A DNA stretch of 64,000 nucleotides from Companilactobacillus sp. (GTDB lineage: Bacteria; Bacillota; Bacilli; Lactobacillales; Lactobacillaceae), in NCBI RefSeq assembly GCF_022484265.1, contig NZ_JAKVLR010000001.1:62001-126000 (forward strand), given 5' to 3'. The notes below the pieces were generated by a model. It made no database searches and was not told the DNA's origin. It was given only the letters and a program-made list of their open reading frames with translations. The position numbers and the translations under genes were made by a program. Shown here in pieces: positions 59,495 to 64,000 of the stretch; position 1 is the first letter of the stretch, and every line of letters begins with the position of its first letter.

Positions 59495-61903
59495 ATGAAA
59501 ATTTCAATTGATTGGTTAAAAGAATATATTCCCGTCAAACATTCAGTTGATGAGATTGCTAACAAAGTATCACTGACCGGTATTGAATCTGGTCCAGTCA
59601 AGTTAGGTACTGATTTATCGAATTTAGTTGTTGGACACATCAATAGTATCAAACCACATCCAGATTCAGATCATTTGAATCTTTGCCAAGTAGATGTTGG
59701 TGGTTCTGAGGATATTCAAATTGTCTGTGGGGCACCAAACGTTGCTCAAGGACAATATGTGATCGTAGCACTCGATGGTGCTGAACTTCCTGCTGGCAAA
59801 AAAATCAAACGCGGTGAGATCCGTGGACAAGAATCTAACGGTATGATCTGCGGATTGGATGAATTAGGAGTCAAAGAATCGCTAGTTCCTAAGGCATATC
59901 AAAAGGGAATTTACGTTTTCCCTGCTCCTGAAAAAACCGGAGCTGATGCTAAACACTTGTTGGGATTAGATGACGAGATGGTTGATTTAGATATCACTCC
60001 TAATCGTGCTGATACTTTGGGTATGCACGGTGCAGCTTGGGAAATCGGCGCTACTTATGATGAAAAGCCATCATTTACCGAACCAAGTATTGCCGATGTG
60101 CCAGTCAAGGATGTTGATGATGTGCAAGTAAACATTAAAGCTGACGAGTTAGTAACGGATTATTTAGTAAGAACCATCAGCAATGTTGAAGTCAAAGAAA
60201 GTCCACTTTTTATCCAAAGACGTCTTTGGAACCAAGGTATTCAGCCTGTTAACAATATTATTGATGCTGCTAATTACGTCATGATCGAATACGGCGAACC
60301 AATTCAAGTTTACGATCTTGATAAATTAACAGATAAAACAATCAATGTTGAAATGGCAACTGACGGTCACAAGTTAGATCTTGGCGATAAAAATGTTAAA
60401 GATTTAAACCATGAAGACTTAGTAATTAATTCTGGTTCAACTACTGTTGGGTTGGCTGGGGTTATTGGCGCCAAGAATGCTGCCGTTACATTTGATACAA
60501 AGAATGTTCTGGTTGAGAGTGCTATTTTTGATGGCACTTCGGTTAGAAAAGCTGCCCAAAGACATGATTTACGTGGAGAAGCTTCAAGTAGATTTGAAAA
60601 GGGTGTCGACACTGGTGCAGTCAATGTTTCACTTGAGAGAACAATTCAACTCATCAGTGAAAATGCTAAATTAGACTCAATTTCACAATTGATTGTTGGC
60701 AAACAAACTCCAGCTTTACAAACGGTTATCACTGCTTCTGTCTCACACATTAATCGTTTGATGGGAATTGAATTGTCTGAATCGGAAATGATCAAGATCT
60801 TGGATCGACTAGGTTTTTCAGTTCAACAAGATGATGATGATATTACTGTTACGATTCCAAGCCGTCGTTGGGACATGACAATTGAAGCTGACTTGGTCGA
60901 AGAGATCATGCGAATTTATGGATATGAAAATCTTAAGGGCACACTTCCTTCTGGAAATGAGACTAGTGGAGGCTATATCCCAGTTCGAGAATTCATCAAC
61001 AAACTCAAGAGCGTGCTATTGAGTGAAGGTATGGATGAGACAATCAATTTTGGATTAGTCAGCAAACAAGAAGCCGATGATTTCAATACTATTGAATCCG
61101 AGCATACTAGGGTTTTGCATCCGATGACTGAGGATCATGAATATCTAAGATCAAGTTTAATTCCTGGTTTAATCAAAAATATTGCTTACAATAAAGCTAG
61201 AAATAATAGCAATATTAGTATTTTTGAAGAAGGTCGTATTTTTGATCGTCTTGAAGGTACTGATCGTCCCAAAGAAATTGAATACATTGCCGGTGCATTA
61301 AGTGGAAATATTGGAGACGATACTTGGAATACCTCATCTAAGACAGTTGATTTTTACGATATAAAAGGTATTGTTCAAGAATTGTTATCGTTTATTAACA
61401 TCGATGCTGATTTTGAATTTAAGGCTACAGACGAGATAACGAACATGCATCCTGGACAAACGGCTCAAATCATTGTCGATGATCAAGTGATGGGATTTGT
61501 AGGTAAGATACATCCAGAATATGAAGCAAAACATGATATTGACGACACGTTTGTCTTTGAATTAAACGTCGATGCATTATTCGGATTAGGCAAGAAGAAC
61601 GTTAAGGCCCAAAGTGCTCCTAAATATCCTAGTGTAAGTCGCGATTTGGCTATTTTAGTTGATAAGCAAATTGCAAGTGGCGATATTGTCAAAAATATTT
61701 TTGACAATGGTGGTGAATATCTTCACGACGTTAATATCTTCGATGTTTATGAAGGTAGCAATATCGAAACTGGTCATAAATCACTTGGATATCATTTGAT
61801 TTTCCAGAACCCTAATGATACATTGACAGACGATACTGTTGAAAAAGCATTCACTCAAATCAAAACTGGTCTAATTAACCAATTTAACGTTGAAGTTAGA
61901 TAA
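59495..61903 (+). CDS. pheT: Phenylalanyl-tRNA synthetase beta chain
   Basis: The 802-residue subunit has a tRNA-binding OB fold (40-150; HPDSDHLNLCQVDVG), the B3/B4 editing domain (about 210-400), a B5 DNA-binding-like domain, a core-like fold and a C-terminal FDX-ACB domain. In the editing domain, the E. coli His265 position (PLHAFD) is Gln here (PIQVYD) and the Thr354 position (HTDAS) is Gly (RGEAS). The Gly318 and Glu334 positions are kept. Editing of Tyr-tRNA-Phe may be weakened. Length and domains are otherwise normal. Confidence 0.96.
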   Translation: MKISIDWLKEYIPVKHSVDEIANKVSLTGIESGPVKLGTDLSNLVVGHINSIKPHPDSDHLNLCQVDVGGSEDIQIVCGAPNVAQGQYVIVALDGAELPAGKKIKRGEIRGQESNGMICGLDELGVKESLVPKAYQKGIYVFPAPEKTGADAKHLLGLDDEMVDLDITPNRADTLGMHGAAWEIGATYDEKPSFTEPSIADVPVKDVDDVQVNIKADELVTDYLVRTISNVEVKESPLFIQRRLWNQGIQPVNNIIDAANYVMIEYGEPIQVYDLDKLTDKTINVEMATDGHKLDLGDKNVKDLNHEDLVINSGSTTVGLAGVIGAKNAAVTFDTKNVLVESAIFDGTSVRKAAQRHDLRGEASSRFEKGVDTGAVNVSLERTIQLISENAKLDSISQLIVGKQTPALQTVITASVSHINRLMGIELSESEMIKILDRLGFSVQQDDDDITVTIPSRRWDMTIEADLVEEIMRIYGYENLKGTLPSGNETSGGYIPVREFINKLKSVLLSEGMDETINFGLVSKQEADDFNTIESEHTRVLHPMTEDHEYLRSSLIPGLIKNIAYNKARNNSNISIFEEGRIFDRLEGTDRPKEIEYIAGALSGNIGDDTWNTSSKTVDFYDIKGIVQELLSFINIDADFEFKATDEITNMHPGQTAQIIVDDQVMGFVGKIHPEYEAKHDIDDTFVFELNVDALFGLGKKNVKAQSAPKYPSVSRDLAILVDKQIASGDIVKNIFDNGGEYLHDVNIFDVYEGSNIETGHKSLGYHLIFQNPNDTLTDDTVEKAFTQIKTGLINQFNVEVR

Positions 61904-61918
61904 TTGAGTTGAAAGTAA

Positions 61919-61927
61919 TGGTATAAT
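61919..61927 (+). promoter_or_regulatory. Extended -10 promoter of mltG
   Basis: TGGTATAAT (61919-61927) has a perfect -10 with the TG extension, 30 bases before the mltG start. Confidence 0.5.
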
Positions 61928-61956
61928 TTTATTAAATCAAACCAGGAGGCTGCATC

Positions 61957-63105
61957 TTGAGTCAAAAAGATGAAAAAAAAGATGCACTAAAACGTGAATC
62001 CCAAGATAAGATAACAACTCGCGCCCGTGAACGTTCGGTAGCTAATCACATAGCTTATTGGATCGTTGGTGTTATTGCAGTTTTAGCAGTAATAGTTGCT
62101 ATCATTGGATTTAATTACGTTAATAGTTCACTTCAACCTTATAATTCCAATAGTAAAGAAGATATGATCGTTAAGATTCCCGCAGGATCATCAAGTAAAG
62201 ATATTGCTAAGACACTTGAATCAGACAAAGTCATCAAGAGTGCGACTGTATTCAATTATTACATCAAGGCACATAACTACACTGATTTTCAAGCCGGTTA
62301 CTATACTTTCAATCAATCCATGTCAATGAGCGATATTGTTAATCAGCTTCAAAAGGGCGGAAGTGCCGAACCAACTGGTACTTCATCTAATACAGTCCTT
62401 GTTCGTGAAGGTGTAACAATTGATCAAATTGGTGATCAGATTCAAAAGAGTACTAAGTTCAAGAAATCTGACTTTTTAAAACTCATGAAAGACCAATCTT
62501 ACATGAAACAATTGCAGAAGAAGTATCCTGAATTGTTGGATTCTTCAATGGCAAATAAGAATGTCAGATATCATCTTGAAGGTTACTTGTTCCCAGCTAC
62601 ATATGGTGTCTTCAAGGGAATGACTTTGAAGCAATTAGTTGACCAAATGGTCGCAAAAGAAAATACAGTCTTGCAACCATACTATTCACAAATGAAGGAA
62701 AAGGACATGACTGTCCAAGAGACATTGACTCTTGCTTCTCTAGTTGAGCGTGAAGGACTTAACATGAAGGATCGTCAAAAGATTGCTGGTGTATTCTACA
62801 ATCGTTTCGATGCTAACATGCCGCTTCAATCAGATATTTCAGTAATGTACGCCTTGAATACTCACAAAACGAGTTTGAGCAACAAAGATACTAGTGTAAA
62901 ATCTCCTTATAACTTATATAAGAATCGGGGATACGGACCTGGTCCATTTAACTCGCCTAGTTTGCAATCCATTCAAGCTACATTGAATCCAACCGATAGA
63001 AGTGCTGGATACCTTTACTTCTTCGCTAATTTGAAGACTGGTAAAGTTACATATTCAACAACCTTCAGTCAACATCAAAATAGGTATGATACGCTTGATC
63101 AATAG
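61957..63105 (+). CDS. mltG: Endolytic murein transglycosylase MltG
   Basis: MltG cuts nascent glycan strands and sets their length. TTG 61957 lies 7 bases after AGGAGG. The 382-residue product has a basic cytoplasmic tail (KRESQDKITTRARERS), one membrane helix (about 31-53) and a LysM-like part. The YceG catalytic domain has the active Glu in LASLVEREG, plus PLQSDISVMYAL and the SPYNLYKNRGYGPGPFNSP signature. greA follows. Confidence 0.95.
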   Translation: MSQKDEKKDALKRESQDKITTRARERSVANHIAYWIVGVIAVLAVIVAIIGFNYVNSSLQPYNSNSKEDMIVKIPAGSSSKDIAKTLESDKVIKSATVFNYYIKAHNYTDFQAGYYTFNQSMSMSDIVNQLQKGGSAEPTGTSSNTVLVREGVTIDQIGDQIQKSTKFKKSDFLKLMKDQSYMKQLQKKYPELLDSSMANKNVRYHLEGYLFPATYGVFKGMTLKQLVDQMVAKENTVLQPYYSQMKEKDMTVQETLTLASLVEREGLNMKDRQKIAGVFYNRFDANMPLQSDISVMYALNTHKTSLSNKDTSVKSPYNLYKNRGYGPGPFNSPSLQSIQATLNPTDRSAGYLYFFANLKTGKVTYSTTFSQHQNRYDTLDQ

Positions 63106-63128
63106 TGTAAAATGTAAATAGTTTAAAA

Positions 63129-63163
63129 CTGTCATCTAATCAAATTTTGGTTAGATGACTTTT
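63129..63163 (+). terminator. mltG terminator
   Basis: GTCATCTAA (63131-63139) pairs with TTAGATGAC (63151-63159), followed by four T residues. It may only be partial, letting some transcription into greA. Confidence 0.7.
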
Positions 63164-63238
63164 GAAATTATGAGATTGGTTATGAAACACCTTACGTTTT
63201 CAAATATTAATGAATTAAAGATTTATGGAGGAATTACA

Positions 63239-63715
63239 ATGGCAGACAAAAGCTATCCAATGACAGCAGAAGGAAAGAAGAAACTTGAGGAGGAATTAGA
63301 AGACCTCAAGAAAGTAAAACGTCCTGAAGTTATCAACCGTATTAAAATCGCTAGAGGTTTTGGCGATTTGTCAGAAAACTCAGAATATTCAGCAGCTAAA
63401 GATGAGCAAAGTGTCGTTGAATCACGTATTTCACAAGTTATTGAAATGCTTCAATATGCGGATGTTGTTGATACTAACGAAATTGCTCATGATGAAGTGT
63501 CAATCGGTAAGAAAGTAACAGTCCAAGAAGACGATGATGATCCAGAAGTTTATACTATTGTAGGTTCTGCTGAGTCAGATCCTGACAATGGTAAGATCTC
63601 GAACGATTCACCAATTGCTCAAGCTTTAATTGGCAAACGTGTTGGTGATGATGTGACAGTTCAAACGCCTGCTGGAAGTTACACGTTGACAATCAAAGCC
63701 GTAGATGTTGCCTAA
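63239..63715 (+). CDS. greA: Transcription elongation factor GreA
   Basis: GreA rescues backtracked RNA polymerase by stimulating transcript cleavage. ATG 63239 follows GGAGG and gives 158 residues (MADKSYPMTAEGKKKLEEEL). The coiled-coil tip is RGFGDLSENSEYSAAKDEQ with the acidic pair. The C-domain has SNDSPIAQALIGKRVGDDV and VQTPAGSYTLTI. It is the canonical copy; a divergent paralogue lies at 34437-34904. The mltG-greA order is standard. Confidence 0.96.
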   Translation: MADKSYPMTAEGKKKLEEELEDLKKVKRPEVINRIKIARGFGDLSENSEYSAAKDEQSVVESRISQVIEMLQYADVVDTNEIAHDEVSIGKKVTVQEDDDDPEVYTIVGSAESDPDNGKISNDSPIAQALIGKRVGDDVTVQTPAGSYTLTIKAVDVA

Positions 63716-63729
63716 AGAAAACGTTTTCT
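63716..63729. promoter_or_regulatory. Cre-like palindrome
   Basis: AGAAAACGTTTTCT is a perfect 14-base palindrome that differs from the CcpA consensus TGAAARCGYTTTCA only at its ends. It lies right behind greA and about 50 bases upstream of the HesB-like gene. Function is inferred. Confidence 0.35.
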
Positions 63730-63776
63730 GGTAAGCTTACTTCGTGTGGTTTAATATAAACGATGAGGTGAGTCAA

Positions 63777-64000
63777 ATGAAAATCGAAATTAGTGAAAAA
63801 GCAGCAAAGTGGTACGAGGAAAATGTTGGTCTAAAAGCTGGAGACGGCATTAGATTTTACGGAAAAGTTTACGGAAAAACTATGGTACATGAGGGTTTCT
63901 CCATCGCATTTAGAAAAGAAGAACCAGTTAAGCCGGAGTCAAGTACAGTCGTGGATGGTATTACGTACTTTATTACGGATAATGACACTTGGTTTTTTGC
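63777..64000 (+). CDS. HesB/IscA-like protein (N-terminal part, cut by window edge)
   Basis: ATG 63777 is preceded by GAGGTGAG, and 74 complete codons are visible before the edge. MKIEISEKAAKWYEENVGL and GIRFYGKVYGKT, then a DGITYFITDNDTWFF segment, match the HesB/YneR-type small proteins of the iron-sulfur biogenesis superfamily. The cysteines that bind iron in true IscA are not seen in the visible part, as is usual in this subgroup. Function uncertain. Confidence 0.75.
   Translation, partial: MKIEISEKAAKWYEENVGLKAGDGIRFYGKVYGKTMVHEGFSIAFRKEEPVKPESSTVVDGITYFITDNDTWFF

Overview
This 64 kb window is chromosomal DNA of a low-GC Gram-positive bacterium of the lactic acid group. The evidence is the AT-rich codon use, the strong AGGAGG-type ribosome sites, and the Bacillus/Lactobacillus gene blocks yhaO-yhaN-yhaM, hit-ecsA-ecsB, polA-mutM-coaE-nrdR-dnaB-dnaI, infC-rpmI-rplT and yqeG to yceD. 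A catabolic-type ornithine carbamoyltransferase, a protein with a SLAP-type C-terminus and T-box control of aminoacyl-tRNA synthetases point to Lactobacillaceae. Companilactobacillus is my guess, not something proven here. I see no prophage, insertion sequence, CRISPR array or rRNA operon. One tRNA, tRNA-Gly(CCC), is present.

Layout. 1-6.9 kb is the most accessory-like part. It holds a truncated secreted protein, a two-component system, and a divergent operon of a 29-residue membrane microprotein, a YkcB-like GT-C transferase with glycine/proline-rich inserts and a GtrB-like GT2. Behind the operon come a second tiny membrane ORF, a probable structured small RNA and three tandem 135-140 bp units whose hairpins carry compensatory changes. 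6.9-22.5 kb holds stand-alone metabolic and envelope genes: guaC, glnA, proC, arcB, T-box argS, a UbiA-family enzyme, the SLAP protein, a RluA-family enzyme and a class A PBP. It also holds a 34-residue peptide gene with its own promoter, palindromic operator and terminator. 22.5-34.4 kb covers nuclease, secretion and ABC genes, trmB, a thioredoxin, ytpR and murC. 34.4-44.2 kb covers a GreA-like gene, polA through dnaI, and T-box thrS. 44.3-52.5 kb covers a HAD enzyme, the infC operon with an AUA start, and the ribosome-assembly/NAD cluster yqeG to yceD. 52.6-64 kb covers gnd, an ArlRS-like two-component system, acyP-yidC, an rRNA methyltransferase, T-box pheST, mltG, greA and the start of a HesB-like gene.

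How the parts fit. Much of the window serves translation (infC, L35, L20, three T-box tRNA synthetases, rsfS, yqeH, trmB, tmcAL), replication and repair (polA, mutM, dnaB, dnaI, yhaON) and the envelope (murC, PBP, mltG, yidC, prsA, YkcBC-like enzymes). Three synthetase operons are controlled by tRNA-sensing leaders whose apparent specifier codons are CGC (Arg), ACC (Thr) and TTC (Phe).

The observations I rate highest are: the tandem structured repeats at 6455-6868; a ThrRS whose four editing-site residues all appear to be replaced, next to a PheRS beta chain with two altered editing positions; the microproteins and small RNA around the YkcBC-like operon; and the self-contained 34-residue peptide gene at 12.3 kb.
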